A stretch of DNA of 64,000 bases from Streptomyces bungoensis (GCF_001514215.1 NZ_KQ948854.1:425490-489489); one strand, 5' to 3'. Counted from the stretch's first letter, positions 1 to 10,594 are shown. The notes: generated by a model from the sequence alone, not told the origin. Program-made: numbers and translations.

Positions 1-2
1 TC

Positions 3-284
3 TGCTTCACGGCCGCCATGCCGGCCGCGCTGCCCGCGCTCTTCCCGACCCGCGTCCGCTACGGGTCCCTGTCGATCGGCTTCAACGTGTCGGTGTCCCT
101 CTTCGGCGGCACGACGCCGCTCGTGGTCACCGCCCTGATCGGGGCGACCGGCAACATGATGATGCCCGCTTACTACATGATGGCCGCGGCCGTCGTCGGC
201 GGGTTCGCCGTGTGGCGGATGGCCGAGTCGGCGGGCCGCCCGCTGCCGGGGTCCGCGCCCGCGGTGGCCGAGGAGACCCGGTAG
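3..284 (+). CDS. MFS transporter of the metabolite:H+ symporter type, C-terminal fragment
   Basis: This is the last 93 codons of a gene that begins before the window. The frame is open from base 3. The visible part has two hydrophobic stretches, one around SIGFNVSVSLFGGTTPLVV and one around MMMPAYYMMAAAVVGGFAV. It also has the segment LPALFPTRVRYGSLSIGFN, which resembles the late loop and helix of ProP/KgtP-like metabolite:H+ symporters, where (F/V)PTRVRY is common. The protein would be an inner-membrane secondary transporter. Its substrate cannot be told from this piece. The tail after the last helix is short and Ala/Pro-rich. Confidence 0.75.
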   Translation, partial: CFTAAMPAALPALFPTRVRYGSLSIGFNVSVSLFGGTTPLVVTALIGATGNMMMPAYYMMAAAVVGGFAVWRMAESAGRPLPGSAPAVAEETR

Positions 285-456
285 GAACGGTGGGCGCCGC
301 GCGCTCCGGGCCGCCCCGGCAGGGGCGGTGAGCGCCGCGCGGCGGCTGCGGTCCGCCGCCTCCGTGACCGCCTCGCGCCAGGCGATCTCCCCGTCCGCGC
401 CCCTCTGCTGAGACGATGCAGGGGAAGCGCAGACACTCGGGAAAGGCAGCAGGCTC

Positions 457-1128
457 ATGAGCGGGTCGCAGCACTGGGACGACGTGGACACCTACTTCAG
501 CAGTCGTCTCTCACCGGACGACGACGCGCTCGAGGCAGCCCTGCGCGAGAGCGAGGCCGCGGGGCTGCCGCCCATCGGGGTCACCGCGCCGCAGGGCAAG
601 TTCCTCCAGCTGCTCGCCCAGATCCAGGGCGCCCGCAGCATCCTGGAGATCGGCACCCTGGGCGGCTACAGCACCATCTGGCTGGCCCGTGCCCTGCCGG
701 CCGACGGCAGGCTGGTCTCGCTGGAGTACAACGCCAAGCACGCCGAGGTCGCCACCCGCAACATCGCCCGCGCGGGCCTGGACCGCGTCGCCGAGGTGCG
801 CGTCGGCCCCGCCCTGGAGTCGCTGCCCAAGCTCGCCGACGAGAACCCGGCCCCGTTCGACCTGGTGTTCATCGACGCCGACAAGGCCAACAACCCGCAC
901 TACGTGGAGTGGGCGCTGCGGCTGACCCGCGCGGGCAGCCTCATCGTCGTGGACAACGTGGTGCGCGGCGGGCGGGTCGTCGACGCCGCCAGCGCGGAGC
1001 CCGACGTCGTCGGCACCCGCGCCGCCATCGAGCTGATCGCCACCCACCCGAGGCTCAGCGGCACGGCGATCCAGACCGTGGGCAGCAAGGGGTACGACGG
1101 CTTCGCGCTGGCCCGGGTACTGGCCTGA
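457..1128 (+). CDS. SAM-dependent O-methyltransferase (class I, cation-dependent type)
   Basis: The 223-residue protein fits the CCoAOMT-like O-methyltransferase family, which transfers methyl from S-adenosylmethionine to catechol-type hydroxyls. SAM motif I is ILEIGTLGGY at residues 62-71. The acidic end of the second strand is SLEYN near residue 90. FIDADK (138-143) and VDNV (165-168) carry the usual divalent-metal ligands D140, D166 and N167. There is no signal peptide, so it is cytosolic. It is monocistronic and convergent with the next gene. Its substrate is unknown; housekeeping copies of this family are common in Streptomyces. Confidence 0.9.
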   Translation: MSGSQHWDDVDTYFSSRLSPDDDALEAALRESEAAGLPPIGVTAPQGKFLQLLAQIQGARSILEIGTLGGYSTIWLARALPADGRLVSLEYNAKHAEVATRNIARAGLDRVAEVRVGPALESLPKLADENPAPFDLVFIDADKANNPHYVEWALRLTRAGSLIVVDNVVRGGRVVDAASAEPDVVGTRAAIELIATHPRLSGTAIQTVGSKGYDGFALARVLA

Positions 1129-1161
1129 GCCCGGCCGGGCGGAACGCGCGCCCGGCGGGAC

Positions 1162-1554
1162 TCACACCTCGTGGTAGAAGCCCACGTTGACGCTGCGCGG
1201 CTCGGTGCGGTCCTGGATGATGACCTCGCCCGCGCCGCCGCGCGGCAGCACCACGGACCCGCCGTAGGCGACGGTCTGCGCGTACTCGCCGACGGTGAGC
1301 CGCACCTCGGCCGACGGCTCGGCCTGCGAACCGCGCAGCCAGACGAGCTGCCAGGCGCCGTCGGGACCGCAACTGAACTCCAGGTGCGCCCGGGAGACGA
1401 ACAGCCAGTCCTCGGGCGTGACCAGCCGGCACACGGAGGCGTCCCGGCCCACTCGCAGCACCGCGCCCGGCTCGCTGGGCGCGTCGGCCATCGTCATGCC
1501 GGCCGTGACACCCGTGTCGGCCTCCGAGACGGCGGCCATGGTGAGTTCGAGCAC
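1162..1554 (-). CDS. FHA-domain protein
   Basis: I chose a GTG start because AGGGGGA lies six bases before it; longer reading frames upstream overlap the neighbour and lack this. The 130-residue product is almost only a forkhead-associated domain. VGRD near residue 36 and SRAHLEF near residue 56 match the Gly-Arg and Ser-x-x-His core that binds phosphothreonine. A series of beta strands follows. It has no kinase, transmembrane or secretion segment, so it is a free-standing cytosolic phosphopeptide reader. No Ser/Thr kinase gene lies nearby, so the partner is unknown. Confidence 0.75.
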   Translation of the reverse strand: MLELTMAAVSEADTGVTAGMTMADAPSEPGAVLRVGRDASVCRLVTPEDWLFVSRAHLEFSCGPDGAWQLVWLRGSQAEPSAEVRLTVGEYAQTVAYGGSVVLPRGGAGEVIIQDRTEPRSVNVGFYHEV

Positions 1555-1653
1555 GTGCGTTCCCCCTGAGACGTTCCTGTGCGGTGGCTGATTCACCGCA
1601 CCGCCGCCGCATGATAAAACGCCCGGCAGGGTCATGTCCGGCACAATGGGCTC

Positions 1654-2088
1654 ATGACCGAGCGCAAGCCGCCAGGCGTTCCGTTCGAGTCCTGGGTGGA
1701 CAAGCAGATCCGGGACGCCCAGGGCCGCGGCGAGTTCGACCGGCTGCCGGGCGCGGGTGAGCCGCTGCCCGCCGAGCTGGAGTCGGCGTACGACGAACTG
1801 TGGTGGGTCAAGCGGAAGATGGCCCGCGAGGGGCTGGCGGTCCTGCCGCCCGCGCTGGCCCTGCGCAAGGAGGCCGAGGACGCGCTCGCCGCGGCCTACG
1901 CGGCCCCCTCGGAGCGGGTCGTCCGGAAGATCATCACGGACGTCAACGTGAAGATCCGCGACATGATGTTCAAGCCCCCGCCCGGCCCGCCGCTCGGCAA
2001 GAAGCCGTACGACGTCGAAGAGGTCGTACGGGAGTGGCACCGGCGCCGGGCCGCCGCCGCGCGAGACCTGCCGGGCGCACACGGCTGA
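1654..2088 (+). CDS. DUF1992 (DnaJ homologue subfamily C member 28 conserved domain) protein
   Basis: The 144-residue protein has the DUF1992 hallmark PFESWVDKQIRDAQGRGEFD near the N-terminus, then GAGEPLP and a long basic helix (WWVKRKMAREGL). This domain is found in DNAJC28-like proteins and as a stand-alone bacterial protein of unknown function. The ATG has no Shine-Dalgarno sequence. CACAAT ends six bases upstream, so the message may be leaderless. The C-terminal tail is Arg/Ala-rich. It converges on the next gene across a GC-rich hairpin. Confidence 0.85.
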   Translation: MTERKPPGVPFESWVDKQIRDAQGRGEFDRLPGAGEPLPAELESAYDELWWVKRKMAREGLAVLPPALALRKEAEDALAAAYAAPSERVVRKIITDVNVKIRDMMFKPPPGPPLGKKPYDVEEVVREWHRRRAAAARDLPGAHG

Positions 2089-2089
2089 C

Positions 2090-2113
2090 GGCCCCGGCCG
2101 CAGGGCCGGGGCC
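2090..2113. terminator. Bidirectional hairpin terminator
   Basis: A perfect 10-bp stem (GGCCCCGGCC with GGCCGGGGCC) and a 4-base loop lie between two convergent genes. There is no T-tract, as is usual for Streptomyces terminators. Confidence 0.55.
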
Positions 2114-2130
2114 GCCGTCCGCTCAAGAGG

Positions 2131-2889
2131 TCAGAGGTGCAGCAGGCGTCCGGCCAGCTCGCGGTAGTCCCGCAGCGCCAGGCGCAGCCGCTCGGTGTCG
2201 GACTCGGTGGGGCGGTCCTCGTCGCCCTGCCAGGACATGCGCAGGGTGCGACGGCGCCGGGTCACGGCCTCGCTGAACCGTGCGGCGATCTCCTCGAGCT
2301 CGCGGTCGGCCTCCTCGACCGCCGCGCGGGGCTCGTCCACGAATCCGGCGACCGTCTGCCGCAGCCGCTCCTCGAACCGCTCCGACTCCTCGTGCGCCAG
2401 CAGCGGGGTCTCGGCGGCCTCCGCCGTACCGGCGTGCCCGCCACCGGTACGGGCGGTGTCGCCCGGTGTGCTCGGCCGGGCGTCCGCCGCCCCGCTCTCC
2501 GTGCCGCCCGCCCCGCGTCCGGCGACGGCACCCGAGGACGGCGAACCGAGCCCGTCGTCCGGCATCGGCGCACCCTGCGCCGCACGCTCCCGGCCCGCCG
2601 CACCCAGGGCCTGCTCGCCCCGCGCGTCCGCCGCCGGGCTCTCCGTGGCCCCCGGTATGCGGTCGCCGGACAGCCGCTCACCGCTCACCGGTTCACCCGG
2701 GCCGGAGCCCAGGCCGGACCGCGAGCCCGCGCCGTGGCCGGGCTCCGCGCCGGTGCCCGGCTCGCCCGGCAGGCGTCCGCCCGGGGTGCGCCCGTCTCCC
2801 GGCTCACGGGTGGCGCCGGTGATGTCGTTCCCGGGCCGGTGCTCGCCGTACCCCTCGGTGCCCGGCCCGGTCTCTCTGTCCTGCGCCAT
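2131..2889 (-). CDS. Hypothetical protein, Gly/Pro-rich N-terminus with a C-terminal helical domain
   Basis: I do not recognise a named family. Of 252 residues, about the first 165 are low complexity (Gly, Glu, Pro, Arg), with no signal peptide or membrane span. The last 85 are predicted helical and charged. They contain FVDEPRAAVEEADRELEEIA, which closely matches FVDEPREAVAEADRLLAEVA in the gene directly upstream. The two genes are three bases apart on the same strand, so they form one operon whose products share a helical module. The module could mediate a shared interaction; that is inference. Confidence 0.7.
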   Translation of the reverse strand: MAQDRETGPGTEGYGEHRPGNDITGATREPGDGRTPGGRLPGEPGTGAEPGHGAGSRSGLGSGPGEPVSGERLSGDRIPGATESPAADARGEQALGAAGRERAAQGAPMPDDGLGSPSSGAVAGRGAGGTESGAADARPSTPGDTARTGGGHAGTAEAAETPLLAHEESERFEERLRQTVAGFVDEPRAAVEEADRELEEIAARFSEAVTRRRRTLRMSWQGDEDRPTESDTERLRLALRDYRELAGRLLHL

Positions 2890-2892
2890 GAC

Positions 2893-3558
2893 TCAGCTCT
2901 CCTTCGGACGGCCCCGGTGCAGGGACCACGACGTGTGGGGGCGGGCGGGGGCACCGGCGTCGCCGGTGCCCGTGCCGGACACGGCGCCGGCGCGGTGCCG
3001 GCCACCCGTGCCATGGGTGTCGATCAGGTCGTCGAAGAGCGCGCGGGCCTCCACGAGCGCCGTCCGCAGCTCCTCCGTGCCGCCGTCCGTCCCGGTCGCC
3101 CCGGTCCGGGTCGCCCGGTGCAGCAGCCGGTAGCCCTCGACATGGTGGGCGTGGTGCACGGACAGCGCGGCGAGCTGCTCCTCGTACCGCCCGGCATCCG
3201 GGTAGCCGCGGGCGCCGGCGACCTCCGCGAGGAGCCGGTCGGCCTCGGCGACGGCCTCCCGGGGCTCGTCGACGAACCGCTCCTGGACGGCCGTCCAGCG
3301 CTGCGCGTACCGGTCCCGCTCGGCCGGGTCCAGCGGGCGTTCGCTGAGCTTGCCGTGGCGTTCGACGCGCTCGGTCAGCTCCCGTTCGGCGGCCCGGGTG
3401 TCCCCGTCGTGCCGGGCCACGGTCCGTTCGTACTCGGGCCCGAAGCGCCGCTTCAGGTCCGGCCCGCCGTGCCTGCCGCGGGCGCGCAGGATCACGGTGG
3501 CCGCGAGCACCACGACCGCCGCGATCACGATCACAGCGATGATCCAGCCTGTGGACAT
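2893..3558 (-). CDS. Membrane-anchored hypothetical protein with the shared VDEP helical module
   Basis: The 221-residue protein starts with a single membrane helix (WIIAVIVIAAVVVLAATVIL, residues 5-24) followed by a basic stop-transfer segment (RARGRHGG). A cytoplasmic, highly charged helical region follows (LKRRFGPEYERTVARH, then FVDEPREAVAEADRLLAEVA) and ends in a Gly/Thr-rich tail. The start was chosen at MSTGW because the helix begins right after it; longer frames add Arg/Gly sequence. It is first in a two-gene operon with a soluble partner sharing the VDEP module. Function is unknown. Confidence 0.75.
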   Translation of the reverse strand: MSTGWIIAVIVIAAVVVLAATVILRARGRHGGPDLKRRFGPEYERTVARHDGDTRAAERELTERVERHGKLSERPLDPAERDRYAQRWTAVQERFVDEPREAVAEADRLLAEVAGARGYPDAGRYEEQLAALSVHHAHHVEGYRLLHRATRTGATGTDGGTEELRTALVEARALFDDLIDTHGTGGRHRAGAVSGTGTGDAGAPARPHTSWSLHRGRPKES

Positions 3559-3695
3559 GGTTGCCTTCCGGGTCGGACCGGCCCCACTGGCCGGTACATG
3601 TCTCGTGTGACCCGGAACACGGCCCACAAACGGGGCCGCCGGCGACCGCGTATCCGGTTGCGGCGGGACCGTGGCGACGGCCGAGAATGGCCGGC

Positions 3696-6315
<2,620 letters not shown>

Positions 6316-6461
6316 CTACCATCCTGGGTGGTGTCATCTTTTATGGCCTCTTGAGTCCCCTGTGTCCAGGGTTTCTCACCCGCTCGTCCGGTCGTCCCGC
6401 GCGGCGGATGTGGAGGAGCTCTGCATAAACTCTGGAGTTCCCGAGGGGAGGGGACGAACGC

Positions 6462-7367
6462 GTGAGCGAACCGACGGGCCACACCTGTCCGCAGTGCGGG
6501 GCACCGAGGGGGTCGGACAACACCCCGTCCTGCGACTGCACCCGCCGCGTCGCCGAAGCCCTGAGCCAGGCCCGCACGGCCCGGGCAGCGGCGGCGGAGG
6601 ACTTCCACCCGCTGCGGATACGCCCCTACGTGGAGGTCGGCGAGCCGGGTGAGGGGGCGGACGGGACGGAAGGGGACGCGGTCGATCATCCCGGCGTCAC
6701 GGCCGTCGGCGAGCCCGGCGGGTCCGCGGCCCCCTCTGCCGTGCCTGCGCCGGCCGGGGAGGCGCATGACGTGTCCCCGCAGGAGGCACCCCGCCGGTCC
6801 CGGCGCGTGCTCCTGCTGTCCGTCGCCGGTGCCGGTGCCGCCGTCGTGGCCGCGGCCGGTATCGCGGGCGGGCTGCTCTCGTACCGGACGCCCTCGCACG
6901 CCCACACTGCCGAGGAGATACGGCAGAGCGTCCCGGACGTGACGGCGGCACACGGCACCGCGTCCCCGTCCGCGCCGGCGCCCTCCCCCTCGGCCAGTCC
7001 GGTGCCCGCCGCGCCCGCGGCCACGTCCGCGAGCCCGTCCGCCGACCCGTCGCCGTCGACGGCGTCCCCGAGCGCGTCCCGGCCGGCCTCGGCGACCCCC
7101 TCCGCCACGGTCTCCCGCACCGCGGACGCGCGACCCACCACCGTCCCGGTGCTCCGGCTCGGGGACGAGGGCCCGGAGGTCACGGAACTGCAGCTGCGCC
7201 TGAAGCAGTTGCTGCTCTACGGCGACCAGGTCACCGGCGTCTTCACCCGCCCCGTCGAGGACGCCGTACGCAACTACCAGTGGACCCGCGGCATCCAGGG
7301 CGACGACCCCGGCGTCTACGGCCCGGCGACCCGGGCCCGCCTGGAAGCGGAGACGTCACAGCCTTAA
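6462..7367 (+). CDS. Membrane-anchored peptidoglycan-binding protein with zinc-ribbon N-terminus
   Basis: A GTG start follows GAGGGGAGGGG. The 301-residue product begins with a CPQCG...CDC zinc-ribbon-like motif (residues 8-28). One membrane helix follows near 108-130 (LLLSVAGAGAAVVAAAGIAGG), then a Ser/Pro/Ala-rich extracytoplasmic linker of about 80 residues. The C-terminal PG_binding_1 domain (VLRLGDEGPEVTELQLRLKQL ... RNYQWTRGI) has the expected G-x-x-V-x-x-L-Q repeat. The cytoplasmic Cys cluster joined to an outside wall-binding domain suggests a link between cytoplasm and cell wall, but no enzyme domain is visible. Confidence 0.8.
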   Translation: MSEPTGHTCPQCGAPRGSDNTPSCDCTRRVAEALSQARTARAAAAEDFHPLRIRPYVEVGEPGEGADGTEGDAVDHPGVTAVGEPGGSAAPSAVPAPAGEAHDVSPQEAPRRSRRVLLLSVAGAGAAVVAAAGIAGGLLSYRTPSHAHTAEEIRQSVPDVTAAHGTASPSAPAPSPSASPVPAAPAATSASPSADPSPSTASPSASRPASATPSATVSRTADARPTTVPVLRLGDEGPEVTELQLRLKQLLLYGDQVTGVFTRPVEDAVRNYQWTRGIQGDDPGVYGPATRARLEAETSQP

Positions 7368-7391
7368 GGGGCGGGGACGGTCCGTCGCCCC
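7368..7391. terminator. Short bulged hairpin between convergent genes
   Basis: GGGGCG and CGCCCC flank an inner GACGG/CCGTC pair. The hairpin fills the 29-base gap between two convergent genes and could stop transcription in both directions. Confidence 0.4.
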
Positions 7392-7396
7392 CTCGT

Positions 7397-8053
7397 TCAG
7401 CCCAGGTGGAGCCGGATCCCGGGGCCGTCCAGGGCCTCGACCCTCACCTGCGTGAGGTCCCGTACGACGGCGTCGGGCCCGTGCGCAGCGGCGCGCGCTC
7501 CGACTCCCACCACCCGCATCCCGGCGGCCCGCCCCGCCGCGATGCCCGCGCCGGAGTCCTCGAAGACCACGCAGTCCGCCGGGTCGACCCCCAGTTCGGC
7601 GGCCCCCTTCAGGAACCCCTCCGGGTCGGGCTTGCTCGCGCCCACCGACTCCGCGGTGATCCGCACCCCGGGCACCGGCAGCCCGGCGGCCGCCATGCGC
7701 GCGCCGGCCAGGGCGGCGTCGGCGGAGGTCACGAGCGCGTGCGGCAGTCCGCGCAGGGAGGCGAGGAAGGCGGCCGCTCCGGGCACCTCGACCACACCGT
7801 CCGTGTCGGCGGTCTCCTCCGCCAGCATGCGCGCGTTGTCGGCGTGTTTCTGCGCCATCGGGCGTCCGGGCAGCAGCATCGCCATCGAGGCGTGCCCCTG
7901 CCGGCCGTGGACGACCTTCATCACCTCGTCGCCGTCCAGCCCGTGCCGCTCGGCCCAGCGCCGCCAGATCCGCTCGACCACGGCGTCCGAGTCGACGAGG
8001 GTGCCGTCCATGTCGAGCAGGAGGGCGCGGGCAGTGAGGACGGTGGCCGGCAT
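7397..8053 (-). CDS. HAD-superfamily sugar-phosphate phosphatase
   Basis: The 218-residue HAD subfamily IA hydrolase carries motif I DMDGTLVDSD near residue 13, motif II VTSAD, the motif III Lys in ESVGASKPDPEGF, and motif IV VFEDSGAGIAAG. The P-E-G-F-L-K after motif III is typical of DOG/glycerol-phosphatase-like sugar phosphatases. GGAG six bases before MPAT supports this start over one 22 codons upstream. It is cytosolic and monocistronic. The exact substrate cannot be read from the sequence. Confidence 0.88.
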   Translation of the reverse strand: MPATVLTARALLLDMDGTLVDSDAVVERIWRRWAERHGLDGDEVMKVVHGRQGHASMAMLLPGRPMAQKHADNARMLAEETADTDGVVEVPGAAAFLASLRGLPHALVTSADAALAGARMAAAGLPVPGVRITAESVGASKPDPEGFLKGAAELGVDPADCVVFEDSGAGIAAGRAAGMRVVGVGARAAAHGPDAVVRDLTQVRVEALDGPGIRLHLG

Positions 8054-8281
8054 CGGCAGCTCCAGACGGGCGGGACGGGACAGGCGGGAGGGCGGCTCCG
8101 GGCGCGGGAAAGGGGACAAGGCGGCCCCGCCCGCCGGTCAGGGAAAACGGGCGGGAGCCACTTTGTTCAACCACGGTACAAAACCGCGCGGGATCCCGCC
8201 ACCACCCGCACGAAAGGTTCACGCGCCGTTCAGCCCGGGACGGCTCCGTCCGGCCCGGCCCGGCGCGGGGCCCGGCGGGCC

Positions 8282-8863
8282 TCAGGCCGCCACGGCCTCG
8301 TACAGGCTCCACACGCCGAGCGCCAGCATCAGCAGCGCCGCGATCCGCGTGATCAGCTTCAGCGGCACCCGCCGCATGAGGGCCTTGCCGCCCACGATGC
8401 CGAGCCCGGCCACCGCCCACAGTCCGAGCACCGCGCCGACCGCGACGGAGACCGGGTCGTCGTAGCGTGCGGCGAGGTTGGCCGTCATGATCTGCGTGAG
8501 GTCGCCGAACTCGGCGACGAGGATCAGCATGAAGCCCGTGCCGGCGACCTTCCAGAAGGACTGGTCGGCCGGCGGGCGGATCTCCTCGTCGTCCTCGTGC
8601 TTCTTCAGCAGCAGCGTCGCCGCGCCCCCGAGGAAGAGGACACCGGTCAGCGCGTGCACGAGCCGCTGCGGGAGCAGGGTCAGCGCACTGCCGGCCGCGA
8701 CGGCGAGCACGACGTGCAGCAGGAAGGCGGCGGCGACGCCCGCGAAGACGTACGAGGCGCGGTAGCGGGTGCCGAGGACGAGGCCGGCGAGCGCGGTCTT
8801 GTCCGGCAGTTCGGCGAGGAAGATGACGCCGAAGACGAGCGCCGTCACGGTGATGCTGATCAA
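8282..8863 (-). CDS. UPF0016/GDT1-family manganese (Ca/Mn) exporter
   Basis: The 193-residue membrane protein has the two family signatures in inverted halves: E18-L-P-D21-K-T and E118-F-G-D121-L-T. The first deviates from the usual E-x-G-D-(K/R)-(T/S) by having Pro at the Gly position. Six or seven hydrophobic segments surround them, with a charged central loop (KKHEDDEEIRPPADQ). Relatives (Mnx/MneA, TMEM165, Gdt1) move Mn2+ or Ca2+ out of the cytosol. A probable Mn2+ riboswitch upstream gives independent support for a manganese role. Confidence 0.88.
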   Translation of the reverse strand: MISITVTALVFGVIFLAELPDKTALAGLVLGTRYRASYVFAGVAAAFLLHVVLAVAAGSALTLLPQRLVHALTGVLFLGGAATLLLKKHEDDEEIRPPADQSFWKVAGTGFMLILVAEFGDLTQIMTANLAARYDDPVSVAVGAVLGLWAVAGLGIVGGKALMRRVPLKLITRIAALLMLALGVWSLYEAVAA

Positions 8864-8970
8864 GGTTCCTCAATCGGTCGGGGCTGCCCCGCCGAGAGCG
8901 CTGGACCTCATGGGAGACACCTCGGCACGGCAGCACACTCGGAAGTCCGCGCCGGGGGCACGGACGTGCA

Positions 8971-9083
8971 CTGCTTGCCGAAGGTCTCGCTGGGCGGTCC
9001 GCACGGGATCCGCCTCCGGGCGCCGGCTCAGGCTCGCTGAGCAGTATGTCGACGGTCCGGCGAAGAGCTACTCCCCTTCTGCG
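8971..9083 (-). ncRNA. yybP-ykoY manganese riboswitch aptamer
   Basis: On the minus strand the leader starts with AAGGGGAGTAGCTC (9078-9065), the conserved 5' strand of the yybP-ykoY element. It ends with CCAGCGAGACCTTCG (8995-8981), matching the conserved GAGACCTT 3' strand, and GC-rich helices lie between. About 110 bases separate it from the start codon and can hold an expression platform. Known members bind Mn2+ and switch on exporters such as the UPF0016 gene that follows. A covariance search (Rfam RF00080) would settle it. Confidence 0.8.
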
Positions 9084-9089
9084 CCGCCC

Positions 9090-9119
9090 ATCGTACGCGA
9101 CGAAAAGTTCGACCGTGAA
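9090..9119 (-). promoter_or_regulatory. Putative promoter of the riboswitch-controlled transporter
   Basis: On the minus strand TTCACG (9119-9114) and TACGAT (9095-9090) are separated by 18 bases. Initiation about seven bases downstream would place the 5' end right at the start of the aptamer. Confidence 0.45.
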
Positions 9120-9123
9120 CCTT

Positions 9124-9142
9124 GTCGTGTCATGAACACGAC
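9124..9142. promoter_or_regulatory. Palindromic operator-like site upstream of secreted nuclease
   Basis: The perfect inverted repeat GTCGTGT-CATGA-ACACGAC lies between the divergent promoters of the transporter and the secreted nuclease. Its size (7-bp arms, 5-bp centre) suits a dimeric repressor. The regulator is not encoded adjacent. Confidence 0.4.
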
Positions 9143-9238
9143 ACTACTTTCTTACCGAGCGCTCACCTCCACGCAACGCGGCACCGCGAGCATTCCTTCG
9201 CTCGCGCTCCAACACCCCCACCCCACAAGGGAGTTCGC

Positions 9239-9883
9239 ATGCCGAAGTTCTACGCGCGTCGACGGGTGAGCATACTCGCCGCGCTCACCGGCCTCATAGC
9301 CTCCGTCGCCCTCCTCAACTCCCCCACCGCCTCCGCCGCCCTTCCGACGCCGGTCAGCGCGTCCACCGCCCGCAGCTACCTCTCCCAGCTCACCGTGGCC
9401 ACCGAGAACCGCACCGGCTACAGCCGCGACCTGTTCCCGACCTGGATCACCATCTCGGGCACCTGCAACACCCGCGAGTGGATCCTGAAGCGGGACGGCA
9501 CGAACGTCGTCACCGACTCCGCCTGCGCCGCCACCAGCGGCAGCTGGTACTCCCCGTACGACGGCGCCACCTGGACCGCCGCCTCCGACGTCGACATCGA
9601 CCACCTCGTCCCGCTCGCCGAGGCCTGGGACTCCGGGGCGAGCAAGTGGACCACCTCCCAGCGGCAGGCGTTCGCCAACGACGTCACCCGCCCCCAGCTC
9701 CTCGCGGTCACCGACAACGTCAACCAGGCCAAGGGCGACCAGGACCCGGCCACCTGGATGCCGTCCCGCACCGCGTACCGCTGCACGTACGTGCGCGCCT
9801 GGGTGCAGGTGAAGTACTACTACGGCCTCTCGGTCGACTCCGCGGAGAAGACCGCGCTGACGAACTACCTGGCGAGCTGCTGA
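9239..9883 (+). CDS. Secreted HNH-type nuclease (GmrSD/DUF1524-like)
   Basis: AAGGGAG precedes the ATG. The 214-residue precursor has a Sec signal peptide (RRRVSILAALTGLIASVAL, cleavage after ASA near residue 33). The mature enzyme has the DUF1524 nuclease signature DIDHLVPLAEAW (119-130; H122 as catalytic His), followed by TRPQLLAVTDNVNQAKGDQDP near 150-170, with N and K completing the HNH fold. Four Cys (76, 96, 182, 214) could form disulfides, as expected for an extracellular protein. It likely degrades extracellular DNA or RNA. Confidence 0.88.
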   Translation: MPKFYARRRVSILAALTGLIASVALLNSPTASAALPTPVSASTARSYLSQLTVATENRTGYSRDLFPTWITISGTCNTREWILKRDGTNVVTDSACAATSGSWYSPYDGATWTAASDVDIDHLVPLAEAWDSGASKWTTSQRQAFANDVTRPQLLAVTDNVNQAKGDQDPATWMPSRTAYRCTYVRAWVQVKYYYGLSVDSAEKTALTNYLASC

Positions 9884-9929
9884 CACCGCCTCCGCACCAC
9901 ACCGCCCCCCTTTCCCGCGCGTGGGCGCC

Positions 9930-9960
9930 GGCCCGCGACCGGGCGGGGGCGGGCCCTTTT
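9930..9960 (+). terminator. Terminator of the secreted nuclease
   Basis: GGCCCGC pairs with GCGGGCC and is followed by CTTTTC, giving a short stem with a T-run between two convergent genes. Confidence 0.5.
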
Positions 9961-9982
9961 CACGGCCGCCGAGGCCCTGCCC

Positions 9983-10594
9983 TCAGGCGGGCCGCCGGCG
10001 CACCAGGAACCCCGCCGCGGCGCCCGCGCCGAACAGGGCCGCCACCGACACGCCCGCCGCCAGCCAGCTGGCGCCCAGCCAGCGCCCGCCGAAGTAGCCG
10101 AGGGCGACGCTGTAGCCGGCCCAGGACAGGCCCGCCAGCGCCGACCAGGGCACGAAGTCCCGGGCGCGGCGGTGGGCGGCGCCCGCGCAGAAGGAGACGA
10201 CCGAGCGGCCGGCGGGAGCGAACCGGGCCAGGACCACCAGCGCGCCGCCACCCCGCGAGAGGGCCTCGCCGAGACGTTCCTGCGCGGCGGTCAGCCTGCG
10301 GGACCGGGCGATCGCGCGGTCCAGGCGCTCACCGCCCCGCCAGGCCAGCCGGTAGGCCACCAGGTCGCCGAGGACCGAGGCGGTCGCGGCGGAGAGCGTC
10401 AGGACGAGGATGTCGGGCACGTTGTGCGGCACCGGTCCGGCCGCCGCACCGGAGCCGGCGGCCGCCGCGGTGGCCGCCGTGATGACGAGTACACCGCTCG
10501 GCAGCACGGGCACGAACACGTCGAGCAGCACCGACAGGGCCACCATGGCATAGATCCATGGCACGGCGGCCAGTGACCCCACGCTCTCCCACAC
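9983..10594 (-). CDS. DedA-family (SNARE-associated/VTT domain) membrane protein
   Basis: About 203 residues with four to five hydrophobic segments and the DedA/VTT layout: DVFVPVLPSGVLVI near the N-terminus, LGDLVAYRLAWRGGERL, then ARFAPAGRSVVSFCAGAAHRRARDFVPWSALAGLSWAGYSV. The F-x-P-x-x-R and G-x-x-x-(M/H) region is the conserved amphipathic loop. DedA proteins are linked to undecaprenyl-phosphate or lipid flipping and envelope homeostasis. I prefer a GTG (VWESVGSL) with GGGAG five bases upstream; an ATG 11 codons earlier is also open. Confidence 0.85.
   Translation of the reverse strand: MWESVGSLAAVPWIYAMVALSVLLDVFVPVLPSGVLVITAATAAAAGSGAAAGPVPHNVPDILVLTLSAATASVLGDLVAYRLAWRGGERLDRAIARSRRLTAAQERLGEALSRGGGALVVLARFAPAGRSVVSFCAGAAHRRARDFVPWSALAGLSWAGYSVALGYFGGRWLGASWLAAGVSVAALFGAGAAAGFLVRRRPA

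Noticed and set aside
7280..9040. A 586-codon plus-strand frame across a HAD gene and the UPF0016 gene
   Set aside because: It spans two well-supported minus-strand genes and a riboswitch, has no domain and no ribosome site.
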